The notes under the pieces were generated by a model that was not told the DNA's origin, did no database searches, and saw only the letters and a list, made by a program, of their open reading frames with translations. DNA of 64,000 bases from ZC4RG30 sp963777735 (GTDB lineage Bacteria > Pseudomonadota > Gammaproteobacteria > Steroidobacterales > Steroidobacteraceae). Below, in pieces: positions 1 through 9,998 of this stretch; the first letter of the stretch is position 1; every line of letters begins with the position of its first letter. The position numbers were made by a program, and so were the translations under genes. Location: NCBI GenBank assembly GCA_963777735.1, contig CAVZRQ010000008.1:1674001-1738000 (forward strand), read 5' to 3'.

Positions 1-227
1 CGATCTGCGCCATCGGTTTCAGTCCGCGCAAGGCAAACCTGGTTATCTACGTGGCAGATTTTCCCGGCAAGGAAGCGCTGCTTGAACAACTGGGCAAGCA
101 CAAGGGCGGTCTGAAGCAATGCCTCTACATCAACAAGCTTGCTGACGTGGACATGAAAGTACTGCAGAAGGTGTTGATCGGCGGGCTGGCCGAAATCAAG
201 AAAACCTGGCCGGTCACGGCATCCTAG
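1..227 (+). CDS. DUF1801 (YdhG-like) protein, 3' end only
   Basis: The 5' end lies outside the window; the frame is open from base 3 to a TAG at 225-227. The visible 74 residues contain the DUF1801 C-terminal signature: a GFSPRK turn, a LGKHKGGLKQCLY core and a closing KLADVDMKVLQKVL helix. DUF1801 proteins are small cytosolic proteins, and the fold has been linked to iron or frataxin-like proteins, but no reaction is established. It converges on the diguanylate cyclase gene with a 20-bp gap. The family call is fairly sure; the function is unknown. Confidence 0.8.
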   Translation, partial: ICAIGFSPRKANLVIYVADFPGKEALLEQLGKHKGGLKQCLYINKLADVDMKVLQKVLIGGLAEIKKTWPVTAS

Positions 228-247
228 GCCGCGATCCAGGCGGCGAG

Positions 248-1468
248 TTACACCTTGCCGGGATCAAACACCGCATAACAATTCTTGCCGGCGGCCTTGG
301 CCTGATACAGCGCCACATCGGCACGATGGTAGAGCAGATCGAAGTTTCCTTCCGCGGCAGTCGCCACCGCCACGCCCACCGACACCTCGAACGGTGCGCC
401 ACCGAGATCGCCCTCGGCACGCACTGCTTCCAGCAGCCGGGTGGCAATCTGTTCGGCGCGCGCGCTGTTGCAATCAGGCAGGAAGATCAGGAACTCGTCC
501 CCACCCAGGCGCGCCGAGACATCACCCGGACGCAATCCCACGCGCAATGCCTTGGCGAGTCGCGAGATGACCGCGTCACCCTCGGCATGGCCATGGGTGT
601 CGTTGATGTTCTTGAAGTGATCGATGTCCACCAGCAGCGCGGCATGGCTGCGGCGCGCATCGGCAGCACCGCCCCCTGAAGTTGCCGCGGTGATCGCCGC
701 CTCGGCGCCGCGACGATTCAGCAACCCGGTGAGGGAATCGTTCATGGACGATTCGAGGTGCCGCTGCAGCTCGGACTGCAGATGGAAATGATAACGGGCA
801 CTCACGTAGCCCAGCAGCAGCGACAACAGCAGCGCACCGACAATGCTTGCCAGTTCGATTTGCTGGAAGCGCGCCTCCTCTGCCATGGCGTAATCCAGAT
901 CGAAGTCCACGCCGACAAAGCCGGCCATGCGCCCGGCGGAATCCAGGATCGGCGCATGCCCGGTAAGAAAATAACCAAAGTCGTCACTCTGGAACTCGGG
1001 GTTCACATACGTGCGCCCAGCCGCGAGCTCTTCCAGCCAGTTGCTGGCGTACTCGCTGCGCAATCGGAACGGCTCGAGATACGCGGACGCCCGCAATCCG
1101 CGCGCCTGCGCGAAACCGGCGTCCTGGGCGGTATCGAGCACAAAGAAGGCCACGCCATCACGGGCAAACATCGTGTAGAGATACTTGGCCTCTGGCCATG
1201 CGCGATGCAACGCCAGCAGGGGCGCCAGCGCCGCCTCCCGTTGCGCAGGGGTGACGTCAGCGCTTTCGATCAACTGCAGGTGCTGGTCGCCATCCACCAC
1301 CGAGGCCGCCACGCGCGCCACTTCCCCCACATGGCCACGCAGCACTTCGAGCCGCGCATGGCGGGAGGCCATTTGCGGAATAACCACGATCGACATCATC
1401 ACTGCAGCGATCAGGGCCGTGCTGCCCAGCAGGATGGCGGGTCGGAAACGAAGCGAGGACTGGCGCAT
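248..1468 (-). CDS. Membrane-anchored GGDEF diguanylate cyclase
   Basis: Predicted to make cyclic di-GMP from two GTP. It has an N-terminal membrane segment (about residues 8-30), a periplasmic sensor-like region of about 170 residues, a second membrane segment, and a C-terminal GGDEF domain. The active-site GGDEF is intact near residue 322 (bases 491-505). An RPGD tetrapeptide sits exactly five residues before it, matching the RxxD inhibitory site, so product feedback is likely. It is the last gene of the alpha-2-macroglobulin/PBP1C group. The ATG at 1468 is used here; a TTG at 1516 overlapping the PBP1C stop would add 16 residues, and neither has a strong SD. The periplasmic domain resembles PDC/dCache sensors, but the ligand cannot be told. 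Confidence 0.88.
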   Translation of the reverse strand: MRQSSLRFRPAILLGSTALIAAVMMSIVVIPQMASRHARLEVLRGHVGEVARVAASVVDGDQHLQLIESADVTPAQREAALAPLLALHRAWPEAKYLYTMFARDGVAFFVLDTAQDAGFAQARGLRASAYLEPFRLRSEYASNWLEELAAGRTYVNPEFQSDDFGYFLTGHAPILDSAGRMAGFVGVDFDLDYAMAEEARFQQIELASIVGALLLSLLLGYVSARYHFHLQSELQRHLESSMNDSLTGLLNRRGAEAAITAATSGGGAADARRSHAALLVDIDHFKNINDTHGHAEGDAVISRLAKALRVGLRPGDVSARLGGDEFLIFLPDCNSARAEQIATRLLEAVRAEGDLGGAPFEVSVGVAVATAAEGNFDLLYHRADVALYQAKAAGKNCYAVFDPGKV

Positions 1469-1512
1469 CCGGCATTGTCGCACAGTGGTCGGATCAGGCA
1501 CGGAACGGGGCC

Positions 1513-3912
1513 TCAACGCTCGCGAGCCAGCACCTCGAAACTGCGCGAAATTCGATTGCCTGCGGCATCTATCACCGTCACGCTGTGCGCTCCGGGCGCG
1601 AGATCCACGGCCAGCTGATGCGTGAGTTCGGTACGTCCCGCATAGTCTTCATCCAGATGCCAATAGAGCACCGCGCCGGCATCACGATGCACCACCTCGA
1701 ACACCGCGTGACCCCTGCTGCCATCCAGTTCGATGGGCACATAGATCCTGCCGGAGACATCCGGATACAGGAACTCCATCACACTGCGTTGTGCGGCAGC
1801 TGAACCCGCCACGCAATCTGCACGCCAGGGCGGCAGCGGCCGGTAGTCGCCATGCTGGCCACGGTAGTAGTGCTCCATGGCCGGTGGCAGCACGAACCAC
1901 GGCACATGCTGCATCTCGCTGACACGGTTGCAGCTGGCATCCACGCGATGGCGCCCGGCTGCATCCAGGTGCACGAGCTGGTGATACGGCGTCTGCCGGT
2001 CGAAGTGGCTGCGCACCGGCACCTGTGTAGCTCGCGTCGTGCACAACTCGTTGGCGAGATAACCATCGTCCACGCAGGTCTGCACCGTCTTCAATGCGCC
2101 CACCGGCATGGCATACCAGGCACTGCGCGGCAGCAGGTCGTGCAGGGCAAACAGCAGCGGCGCGGCAGCCGTGCCACCCGTCATGCCCGCCACACCCACT
2201 CCATCGGCGTTACCGACCCACACTCCCACCGTGTACCGCGTGCTGCTGCCCACTGCCCAGGCATCACGCAGCCCCCAGCTGGTGCCGGTTTTCCAGGCGA
2301 TCTGGCGGCTGTCTGCGAAGGTGCGCCAGTTGGCTTCTTCGGCCGGTCGCGCCACTTCCAGCAGCGCCTGCTGCGTGAGCCACGACGCACCGATGCTGAG
2401 TGGCCGGGCTGTTGAAGCGGGCGCCTCGGCATTGCTTAACCACTGCACGCGCCGCCGCACGGCTCGCGCACCACTGCCCTGCGCTGCGCGTGCGCCATCA
2501 GCGAGATTGGCATAGGCACCGGCCACCTCCCAGAGCGACGCCTCCGCACCACCGAGGATCAGTGCCAGTCCATAGTGATCTGCGGGCCGGTTCATGGTGG
2601 TGAAGCCCAGCTGCTGCAGCACTGCATGGAATCGCGGATAGCCATAGTCACGCAGCAGCCGCACGGCAGGCACATTGAGCGAATGCGCGAGCGCCTCATC
2701 GGCAGACACGGCACCGCGGAAGCTGCGATCGAAGTTCTCGGGCGTGAAGCCGCGCAGCTGCGTTGGCACATCGGCCACCAGCATCTGCGGCAGCAGCTGC
2801 CCGCTGTCGAGCATGGCGGCAAACAGGAAGGGCTTCAGGATGCTGCCCGTGCTGCGCGGCCGCTGCACGATATCCACCGCCAGTGAACGATTGCTCTGCG
2901 GTTGCCATTCGGCATTGCCCACGTAGGCCAGCAGCTCGAAGCTCTGATTGTCGACAATCAGCGCCGCTGCATTGCCGACGCCACTGCGCTGCAGCTCCAG
3001 CGAATGCGTACGCACCAGCTCCAGCGCCTGGCGCTGCAACTGTGGATCAATCGTGCTCGAAAACCGATGTTGCGCCGGATACCTTTGCCGCAGGGTTTCC
3101 AGCAGATGCGGCGCGTTGTCGGGCAATGGCCGTGGCGCTTCCACCAGCGGTTCGGCGATGGCGAGCTGCAGAGCGAGCGCATCGAGCTTGCCGGCAGTGG
3201 CCAGCGCGCGCAGCAACCGGTCGCGGCGTTCCTGCAATCGCCCACGCGCACGCTCGGGCGAGATCAGGCCTGGCGCATTGGGCAGCACTGCGAGTGTCGC
3301 CACTTCGGCCCACGAAAGATCGGCCGGATCGCGCCCGAAATAGCGCCAGGCTGCAGCCTCCAACCCCACCACGTTGCCACCGAAGGGCGCATGGCTCGCA
3401 TACAGCGCGAGTAACTCCTGTTTGGAATAGCTGCATTCCAGCCGCAATGCCAGCAGCGCCTGCCGGCCCTTCTCGAACCAGCTGCGACCGCGCCGCGTGC
3501 CTCCCTGCTGCCGCACGAGCCTCGCCAGCTGCATGGTGAGCGTGCTGGCCCCGCTCACCACCCGCTTCGCGCGCCAGTTGCTGCGCACCGCGCGCGCCAC
3601 GGCCAGCGGATCGATGCCCGGATGCCGCAGGAAGCGGCGATCCTCATAGGCCATCAGCGCGTCGGCGAATTTCTCCGGCACCCGCGCGAGTTCCGGAAAC
3701 CGCCACTGGCCATCGGCGGCGATGCGCGCGCCGAGCAGGCTGCCATCGCGTGCCAGCAGCACGGCCGACAACGGCTCCTCGAACAGCGGGCGCGGCAACA
3801 TCCACCAGAACGCCGCGCCACCCAGCAGCAGCGCGGCAACGGCGATGCGCGCGCGCTTACTGCGCCACAACCTCGGTCCAGCGTCCGGCGCTGCGCGCCT
3901 GCTTGCTTGCAT
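1513..3912 (-). CDS. pbpC: Penicillin-binding protein 1C (bifunctional murein synthase)
   Basis: Class A penicillin-binding protein, inner membrane with a periplasmic catalytic part. A single N-terminal membrane segment is followed by a GT51 transglycosylase domain (EDRRFLRHPGIDP and GASTLTMQLAR motifs). A transpeptidase domain follows with the SxxK serine in STGSILKP, an SLN motif and KTGTSWG. The last ~90 residues fit the BiPBP_C domain found in PBP1C. The length (about 799 aa) is close to E. coli PbpC. It lies directly downstream of, and overlaps, the alpha-2-macroglobulin gene, the same pairing as yfhM-pbpC in E. coli. The start is uncertain: ATG 3912 gives a 56-bp overlap, while a TTG at 3870 gives a 14-bp overlap. 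Confidence 0.92.
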   Translation of the reverse strand: MQASRRAAPDAGPRLWRSKRARIAVAALLLGGAAFWWMLPRPLFEEPLSAVLLARDGSLLGARIAADGQWRFPELARVPEKFADALMAYEDRRFLRHPGIDPLAVARAVRSNWRAKRVVSGASTLTMQLARLVRQQGGTRRGRSWFEKGRQALLALRLECSYSKQELLALYASHAPFGGNVVGLEAAAWRYFGRDPADLSWAEVATLAVLPNAPGLISPERARGRLQERRDRLLRALATAGKLDALALQLAIAEPLVEAPRPLPDNAPHLLETLRQRYPAQHRFSSTIDPQLQRQALELVRTHSLELQRSGVGNAAALIVDNQSFELLAYVGNAEWQPQSNRSLAVDIVQRPRSTGSILKPFLFAAMLDSGQLLPQMLVADVPTQLRGFTPENFDRSFRGAVSADEALAHSLNVPAVRLLRDYGYPRFHAVLQQLGFTTMNRPADHYGLALILGGAEASLWEVAGAYANLADGARAAQGSGARAVRRRVQWLSNAEAPASTARPLSIGASWLTQQALLEVARPAEEANWRTFADSRQIAWKTGTSWGLRDAWAVGSSTRYTVGVWVGNADGVGVAGMTGGTAAAPLLFALHDLLPRSAWYAMPVGALKTVQTCVDDGYLANELCTTRATQVPVRSHFDRQTPYHQLVHLDAAGRHRVDASCNRVSEMQHVPWFVLPPAMEHYYRGQHGDYRPLPPWRADCVAGSAAAQRSVMEFLYPDVSGRIYVPIELDGSRGHAVFEVVHRDAGAVLYWHLDEDYAGRTELTHQLAVDLAPGAHSVTVIDAAGNRISRSFEVLARER

Positions 3913-6900
3913 CGTACATGGCTTCGGCGACGAGACCGGGCAGGTAGAACCTGCCGCGGTAGGCCGCGTTGATACGGGTCTGGAAGCGGATGCTGCTGCC
4001 CGAACCCAGGTTGAAATACTGCAGCACGCGGTCATCACGAATATCCACGTGATCGGCGCGCGCCTCCCGCGCATTGCGATATTCCATGTAGCGGTTGGGC
4101 GCCGTGCGCTCGCCCTTGCCTTCTTCCTCGTCGAACAGCCGTCCGTTGTAGATCTCCCAACCCGAAGGCACGATCTGCGTCAGTGCGATGTTGTCGATGT
4201 TGAGCCGCGTGGTGTTGCGCACTTCGATGTCGACCATCACATCCGAGCCCTGGGTGAGCTTGCTCACATCCATGGCATTGCCCTCTGCATCCACATAGTT
4301 CACGTTGATCTGCAGACCTTCCGAGAAGGCCGTTTCCTGCTGCGGCACCGGCGTACCACGCACGGAAACAGTGGCGAACAGCAGGCCCGGCGAGGTGTTC
4401 GTCAACACCAGCGGTGCGCCAGCATCAGGCACTTCGGTCAGTGTGGTCTTCTGCATCGCGCTGGCCGAGGTGACGTTCGTCGCCTTGCCGGCCACGGTCT
4501 GCGAATAAGTGAACGTGCTGCCAGGCTGCGCACCTGCCAGCTGCGACATCGCCAGCAGCGCATAGGCGGTTTCCTGCGTGGAGTACCAGGAATCCTCGCT
4601 CAGCGACTTGGCGATCTCCCGTACCAGCGGCTCGGCCTTCTCGAGCTGCCCGAGCATCGTCATCGACTGCAGCACCAGTGCATGGTCGCGCAGTGGGGAA
4701 CCGAAGGTGTAATCACCCGCGCGGGTGTTGCGCGCGGCGAGCGGATCGCCAGTGGCCAGTGCCTGCGCGGCATCACGCAGCCCGGCGAGCTGGTAGGTCG
4801 CGGCGAGCACCCAGCGCTCCACGGCATCCAGCCGCTGCTCGCGCAGCCGGTTCATCGCGCCGATTTCCGGCTGCCCTGCGCGCGCCAGCACATACAGGCG
4901 ATACACCTGGTTCAGCGCGTTGGTCTGCTCGGGCCGCCAGGCCTGCGCCGTACTGCGCAGATTGCGGATCATGCCGGTGCGCATCGACGCCGGCACTGCA
5001 TAACCCTGCTTCTCCGCCTCGACCAGGAAGTGGCTGGCATAGGTCGCAGCCCAGTAGTGGTAGCCATCGCCCGCTCCAACACTCTGCCCCGGCCAGTAGC
5101 TGAAGCCGCCACTGCCGAGCTGGAAGGTCCGCAAGCGCTCGATGCCGATGCGGATGTTGTTCTCGGTGCTGCGCTTGCTCACATCGTCCAGCTTCATCAG
5201 CATCGAGAGGAACAGCTGCGGGAACACGGCCGAGGTGGTCTGCTCCAGGCAGCCATGCGGGTAGGCAATCAGGTAACCCAGCCGTCGCTCCAGGTTGATC
5301 GACGGCAGGCGTGAGACTTCCAGCGTCACGCGATTGGTGCCGGGCATGCCATGCGGCTTGATCGGCGTTGTCCAGGTGGCGCCTGGCTGCAGCATCTGGG
5401 TCTGCAGCAGCGTGGAGGGCGGATTCGCGCTGCGCACCTCGATGCTGATCTCGTCCGTTGCGCGATGCCGCCCGCTGGTGGCGGTGAAGCGCACCGTGCT
5501 GCGACCAATGCGGTTGGCGGCGCGCAGTTTCAGCAGCCCGAGCTTCTCGTCGATGCGGGTGAACGTCACCTGCGTGGTGGCGCCGCCTACTACTTCGAAC
5601 AGGCTGTCCGGCGCGATGGTCAGTTGCACATCGCGCACGGTGTCGTCCATGGCGAAGACCGACACCGGCACGGTGATCTCCTCGCCCGGACCCACCACGC
5701 GCGGCATGGTCGGCAGGATCATCAGCGGCTGGCGCACGAACACGGATTTCTCCGTCGAGCCATAGGCCGCGGGCTTGCTGGCATTGCTGCCCGCCACCAC
5801 CATCACCCGCACGGCGCCCACATAACGCGGCAGCTTCACTTTCTGTTCCTGTGTCTTGCCGGCCGGCAGCTGGAACGGCCCGAGCACCTGCGCCACGGGC
5901 GGGAATCGCGACTGCTGCTGATTGGCCGCATTGGCCGATGCCGCATCCGAGCCACCCAGTGCCAGCAACCGCTCCAGTGCCGCGCCATAGGCGCCGTTCA
6001 CGTCGTCGAACAGATCCCAGGTACGCACGCCAAGCGCCTCGCGGCGATGGAACTCGCCATGCAGGTCCGGCGTCTTGAAATTGGTCAGCGACAGCAGGCC
6101 TTCATCGACCACGGCCAGCGTGTAGGTCATGGCCTTGCCCTGCGCCTCGCTCACCTTCACCGTGACCTCGGCTTCGGGCCGCCATTCGTCTGCAGCCTGC
6201 AGCACGGGCTTGAGGTTGGTGCCCGGATCCACCACCGTCAGCGGGAGAACGCCATACAGCCTGATCGGCCGATCATTCTTCTTGTCGGCATGCGGCTGGA
6301 TCAACGTCACCGCCACATAGGCATTGGGTGTCATCGCCGCAGTCACCGGAATGCTCACGCGCGAATTCTGCGCGGTGGGCATGACCCAGCGCGCATCGAG
6401 CACGGCACTGCCATTCTCCACCGTCACCAGCGCGCGGCCCTGTGCACTTTCTGGCAGCTGGATGACGGCGGTGTCGCCCACCTGGTAGCTGGCCTTGTCG
6501 GCGGTGAGGTTCAGCATGGTTGCCGCGGGGCCGCTCTGGTCACGCCCTTCACCCGACCAGTACGGCCAGTCCACATAGAACACGGAACCGGCACAATGAC
6601 CGCCGGCATCGTCGCAGACGCGAACCAGGTATCGACCCCAGCTGGCTTCACCGATCGTGAACTTCCACTGTGCCCGGCCTGATGCGTCCGTGGTCACCGT
6701 GCCTTCGCTGACACGCGTGTTGTTCTCGCGCGCGATGAACGCAGCCAGCGAGTCCTCCCCCCGATCCCACCACCAGCGCCACTCCACCTTGTAGAGCTTG
6801 ACACTGAGCTTGCGCTCCGCCGAAGCAGCGCCCTGCGCGGTGACCGCAGCCAGATCCACCGTGTGCTCCTGATTCACCTGCAGCGTGCTGCGCCCGCCCT

Positions 6901-9478
6901 CGCCGGGCAGTTTCAGGCCCACGAAGCGGTCATACGGCGCAAAAGGACGCGCTTCATTGTTGATGCTGAACGCACCTCCGCGCTCGAACACCCGCGTGGT
7001 GAACGAAGCCGACAGCATGCCCGGCGCCGTCGCACCCAGCTCCAGCTCCTTCTCGAACTTCGCCGTGCCGTTGGCGCCGAGCTCACCAGCAAAGATCTCC
7101 TGCGGTTCCGAACTGAACTCGCGCGCCGGATCATCGAAGACATAGCCATTGAAGCCGTTGAATTTCGTCTGCGTGGCCGTGAGGCGCAGACTGATATCGG
7201 CCTTGAGCCCCGCCGCCGAAGCGCCAGATAGCCAGGACGACTGCACTTCACCCGCGATGGCCTTGCCACCTCCCAGCAGGTTGGTGCCCATGTCGAGCGC
7301 CACCTTCAACCGGTTCGGCATCACGGTTTCGATCTTGATGGGGCGCGTGAAACTCACCCCACCCAGCGTGACCTTGGCCGTCCAGTTGCCGGTCGGCGCT
7401 CCCGCAGCAGTGCGCGCATCAAAGCGGTAGAAACCATCCATCGGAGCCGCATTCACGATGGTCTGCGTGCTGCGGCCGCGAGGATCCAGCAGTTCCAGCG
7501 TGGCCGGATGGTTAGCCGGCAGCGTGCGCTCGCGATCATGCACCACGAAGGTCAGGGCGAGGGGATCACCGGGCCGCCACACGCCGCGCTCGCCATAGAT
7601 GGCGCCCTTCAGCCCCTTGCGCAGGGTTTCGCCACCCACATCGAAGTGGCTCACCGGCAAGGCCGTGGCATTGTTGAGCTTCAGGTAGGCACGGCGACCA
7701 CCGCTTTCTGCAACCAGCAGGAACGGCGTGCTCTCGGGTTCGAGCGTGGCCATGCCCTGCTTGTCGCTGCTGCCGGAACCCACCGGCTGGTTCTGGAAAT
7801 TGCGCAGTTGCAGCGACACGCCGCTTTCCGGCTCGGCTGTTGCGAGGTTGGTGACGCTGACCAGCAACCGCCCGCGCGCATCCGCCTTGGCCAGCAGACC
7901 GAGGTTGGAGGCCAGCAGATTGCGCTGCACCTGCACGCCCTCGTTGTAGCCATACATGTAGTAGGCGTTCTTGCAGGGATCCTTGCGATCGCGCCAGCGC
8001 GCTTCGTAGTCGTAGTCCTCGCCTTCATCCTCCGCAACGCCGAAATACTCTTCGCTGTATTCCCAGTTCGCGCGCATGCCGCGCTCGCCATCTTCCTGAT
8101 CCTGCAGGCCGGCATCCTGGACCGCCGACTTGCGCACCTCCTGCCCGGAGGTACAGCCATAATCGGCATCCGCCGGTGTGAGCTGCAGGCTGAGCTGGAT
8201 GATCGCGCCTGGATTGCGCTGCATCAGCTCGGTGACATCGAGTTCATAACGCTGCCAGCGCCCGGTGCGGGGCGCGTTGAGCGTCAGCGCCTTGCGCCAC
8301 AGGTAGCGGCCCACGCGCCCGACATCGTTGTTGCCGCCCAGCTGGTTCACCTGCAGGAACTGCGGGATGTTGTCGGGGTAGATGCGCGTCGCCGTCACCT
8401 GCACGGAGCGCGCACTCACGGCTTCGAAGGCCACGGTCTGCTGTTTCGCGTCGGGCAGGATCACCCCGTTGCCCACGAAGCGCAGCTGTGGCTTTTCGCT
8501 GGTGAGCGTAAGCGCATGCACCGACTGCGTCGTGAGCCTGTCGCCGCGCGCGTTGCGGATTCCCGGCTCCAACGTGATGGTCACATCGCCCGCGAGATCA
8601 CCGGCGGGATACACCGTCAGTCGATTGCCTTCGACGCGGGTCGTGAACTCGCCGGAAGAAAGCTGCACCAGACCTTTCAGATCCTGGCCTTCCGCGAGCC
8701 GGTCGGAGAACGCCACCTGGATTTCCTTGCGACCCTCTGATTCCAGAGCCTGGGCATTGACCACCAGAAACTCGCCGATGGCCGGCACGGAGATGTCGAC
8801 GTCTTCGCCACGACCCGCACCAATGGACTTGCCATCCAGCGCGATCTTCAGGACTTCGACCTGCTCGCCGCGCTCCACGCCATCCAGCGTGAAGCGATGT
8901 TCGCGGCCATCTCCGGCGTGCGACCACACCACCGACAGCGCGTTGCCCTGGAAGGTGGCGCGCAGCATGCGCTCCACCCCGGCGGCGTCTTCTGCATCCG
9001 CCGTCACCAGATTGCCGCGCTGGATCATGCGCCGGTCATTGGCAGGATCCGATTCCAGATCCGCCAGCGACAGATCGAACTGCGGAGTCTGCACATGAAA
9101 GGCGAACTGGTAATCCTGGATGCCCTTGGGAACGCCCGTCAGCGCCCCGGCCGCCAGCGTGACGCGATACTCCTGCCCGGGCTTCAGCTCCTTCGACGGA
9201 ATCAGCACCAGCTCGCGCGGTCCGCGGAGCGAGATCTCACCTGGCACCGCAGGATCCAGCGTCAGCGCTGCCGCCAGCGTCTTCGCGGCCGCCACATCAC
9301 CCGCGAACAGCACCCGCACTTCCGACTTGCGCGACACCACACCGCTGGTGTGGGCAACGATCAACTTCGACCAGGCATCGGCCGATGCCGGATCCAGCGC
9401 GACGCGCTGCTGGCAGGCGGCCATGGCGAACAGCAGGGAGATCAAGCCGAGACGAAACGACATCCTGCGCACGTGCAT
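3857..9478 (-). CDS. yfhM: Bacterial alpha-2-macroglobulin, lipoprotein protease trap
   Basis: A large periplasmic lipoprotein (about 1873 aa) thought to trap invading proteases and protect the cell envelope, working with PBP1C. The signal peptide ends in a lipobox (FAMAAC). The thioester motif GCLEQ is intact, with its cysteine near residue 1410 (codon ending at 5249), so this is the thioester-bearing class. The MG-domain signature GERGVWRPGDP lies near residue 620. Between the MG domains is an acidic, tyrosine-rich insert (EDEGEDYDYE), and the protein is about 200 residues longer than E. coli YfhM. The start at 9478 is chosen because AGGGAG lies 6 nt upstream; an upstream ATG at 9505 lacks this. 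It is followed by pbpC with overlap. Confidence 0.93.
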   Translation of the reverse strand: MHVRRMSFRLGLISLLFAMAACQQRVALDPASADAWSKLIVAHTSGVVSRKSEVRVLFAGDVAAAKTLAAALTLDPAVPGEISLRGPRELVLIPSKELKPGQEYRVTLAAGALTGVPKGIQDYQFAFHVQTPQFDLSLADLESDPANDRRMIQRGNLVTADAEDAAGVERMLRATFQGNALSVVWSHAGDGREHRFTLDGVERGEQVEVLKIALDGKSIGAGRGEDVDISVPAIGEFLVVNAQALESEGRKEIQVAFSDRLAEGQDLKGLVQLSSGEFTTRVEGNRLTVYPAGDLAGDVTITLEPGIRNARGDRLTTQSVHALTLTSEKPQLRFVGNGVILPDAKQQTVAFEAVSARSVQVTATRIYPDNIPQFLQVNQLGGNNDVGRVGRYLWRKALTLNAPRTGRWQRYELDVTELMQRNPGAIIQLSLQLTPADADYGCTSGQEVRKSAVQDAGLQDQEDGERGMRANWEYSEEYFGVAEDEGEDYDYEARWRDRKDPCKNAYYMYGYNEGVQVQRNLLASNLGLLAKADARGRLLVSVTNLATAEPESGVSLQLRNFQNQPVGSGSSDKQGMATLEPESTPFLLVAESGGRRAYLKLNNATALPVSHFDVGGETLRKGLKGAIYGERGVWRPGDPLALTFVVHDRERTLPANHPATLELLDPRGRSTQTIVNAAPMDGFYRFDARTAAGAPTGNWTAKVTLGGVSFTRPIKIETVMPNRLKVALDMGTNLLGGGKAIAGEVQSSWLSGASAAGLKADISLRLTATQTKFNGFNGYVFDDPAREFSSEPQEIFAGELGANGTAKFEKELELGATAPGMLSASFTTRVFERGGAFSINNEARPFAPYDRFVGLKLPGEGGRSTLQVNQEHTVDLAAVTAQGAASAERKLSVKLYKVEWRWWWDRGEDSLAAFIARENNTRVSEGTVTTDASGRAQWKFTIGEASWGRYLVRVCDDAGGHCAGSVFYVDWPYWSGEGRDQSGPAATMLNLTADKASYQVGDTAVIQLPESAQGRALVTVENGSAVLDARWVMPTAQNSRVSIPVTAAMTPNAYVAVTLIQPHADKKNDRPIRLYGVLPLTVVDPGTNLKPVLQAADEWRPEAEVTVKVSEAQGKAMTYTLAVVDEGLLSLTNFKTPDLHGEFHRREALGVRTWDLFDDVNGAYGAALERLLALGGSDAASANAANQQQSRFPPVAQVLGPFQLPAGKTQEQKVKLPRYVGAVRVMVVAGSNASKPAAYGSTEKSVFVRQPLMILPTMPRVVGPGEEITVPVSVFAMDDTVRDVQLTIAPDSLFEVVGGATTQVTFTRIDEKLGLLKLRAANRIGRSTVRFTATSGRHRATDEISIEVRSANPPSTLLQTQMLQPGATWTTPIKPHGMPGTNRVTLEVSRLPSINLERRLGYLIAYPHGCLEQTTSAVFPQLFLSMLMKLDDVSKRSTENNIRIGIERLRTFQLGSGGFSYWPGQSVGAGDGYHYWAATYASHFLVEAEKQGYAVPASMRTGMIRNLRSTAQAWRPEQTNALNQVYRLYVLARAGQPEIGAMNRLREQRLDAVERWVLAATYQLAGLRDAAQALATGDPLAARNTRAGDYTFGSPLRDHALVLQSMTMLGQLEKAEPLVREIAKSLSEDSWYSTQETAYALLAMSQLAGAQPGSTFTYSQTVAGKATNVTSASAMQKTTLTEVPDAGAPLVLTNTSPGLLFATVSVRGTPVPQQETAFSEGLQINVNYVDAEGNAMDVSKLTQGSDVMVDIEVRNTTRLNIDNIALTQIVPSGWEIYNGRLFDEEEGKGERTAPNRYMEYRNAREARADHVDIRDDRVLQYFNLGSGSSIRFQTRINAAYRGRFYLPGLVAEAMYDASKQARSAGRWTEVVAQ

Positions 9479-9535
9479 CAACCGCTCCCTGTTAGAATTC
9501 TGCAATCGTACTACTGATCAATACGGCGGAATAAA

Positions 9536-9925
9536 GTGAAGCTGCTCAATCCTTCCACACTTTACGACCCATCACCCAATGCCTATTCGCAGGTCGCGAT
9601 CGTCCCGGCGAATTCGCAACTGGTTTTCATCGCGGGGCAGGGAGGAGACCGTCCCGATGGCAGTTTCGCGCCGGATTTTCAGGAGCAGGCCGAAAGCGCC
9701 TTTCGCAACCTCGGCCTGGCGCTTGCCGCCGCCGGGGCGCAGCCCACCGCGGTGGCAAAACTCACCGTGTTGATCGTGGATCACAACCTGGAGAAGTTGC
9801 GCCTCATGCAGGCGGCGCAGCGGCAACTGTTTGGCGCACATTATCCTGCCGCGACACTGATTCCAGTGCCCTGCCTCGCCTTGCCCGACATGCAGATCGA
9901 AGTCGAGGCGATCGCCGTCCTGTAG
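9536..9925 (+). CDS. RidA/YjgF-family protein
   Basis: A 129-aa single-domain Rid protein. Classical RidA hydrolyses reactive enamine/imine intermediates made by PLP enzymes, releasing ketoacid and ammonia. The family fold is visible in the QLVFIAGQ strand, the QAESAFRNLGLALAAAGA helix and the C-terminal IEVEAIAVL strand. The catalytic arginine of true RidA, which lies before the last loop, is not present: the segment reads AATLIPVPCLALP. It therefore belongs to one of the Rid subfamilies without proven imine deaminase activity. The GTG start has GGCGGA five bases upstream. It is divergent from the alpha-2-macroglobulin gene, 57 bp away. Confidence 0.88.
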   Translation: MKLLNPSTLYDPSPNAYSQVAIVPANSQLVFIAGQGGDRPDGSFAPDFQEQAESAFRNLGLALAAAGAQPTAVAKLTVLIVDHNLEKLRLMQAAQRQLFGAHYPAATLIPVPCLALPDMQIEVEAIAVL

Positions 9926-9931
9926 GCAGGA

Positions 9932-9983
9932 CAAAAAAATGCCGGTGGCAGGGAAAGGGGGCTTGCCCCTCCCCGCCACCGGC
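9932..9983 (-). terminator. Rho-independent terminator of the BON lipoprotein gene
   Basis: GCCGGTGGC (9941-9949) pairs with GCCACCGGC (9975-9983), with a further G/C-rich inner stem. On the minus strand the hairpin is followed by a run of seven T (the A-run at 9933-9939). It sits 15 bp past the stop of the minus-strand BON gene, and could also stop the convergent ridA transcript. Confidence 0.8.
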
Positions 9984-9998
9984 GCGCTTGCGGGTCTG

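Noticed and set aside
3722..5314. A 530-codon plus-strand frame opposite pbpC and the alpha-2-macroglobulin gene
   Set aside because: Shadow of the real genes: its translation is low-complexity and Arg/His/Ala-rich, with no signal, domain or SD.
9941..9983. A terminator serving only ridA on the plus strand
   Set aside because: The T-run follows the hairpin on the minus strand, so it is assigned to the BON gene; any action on ridA is secondary.
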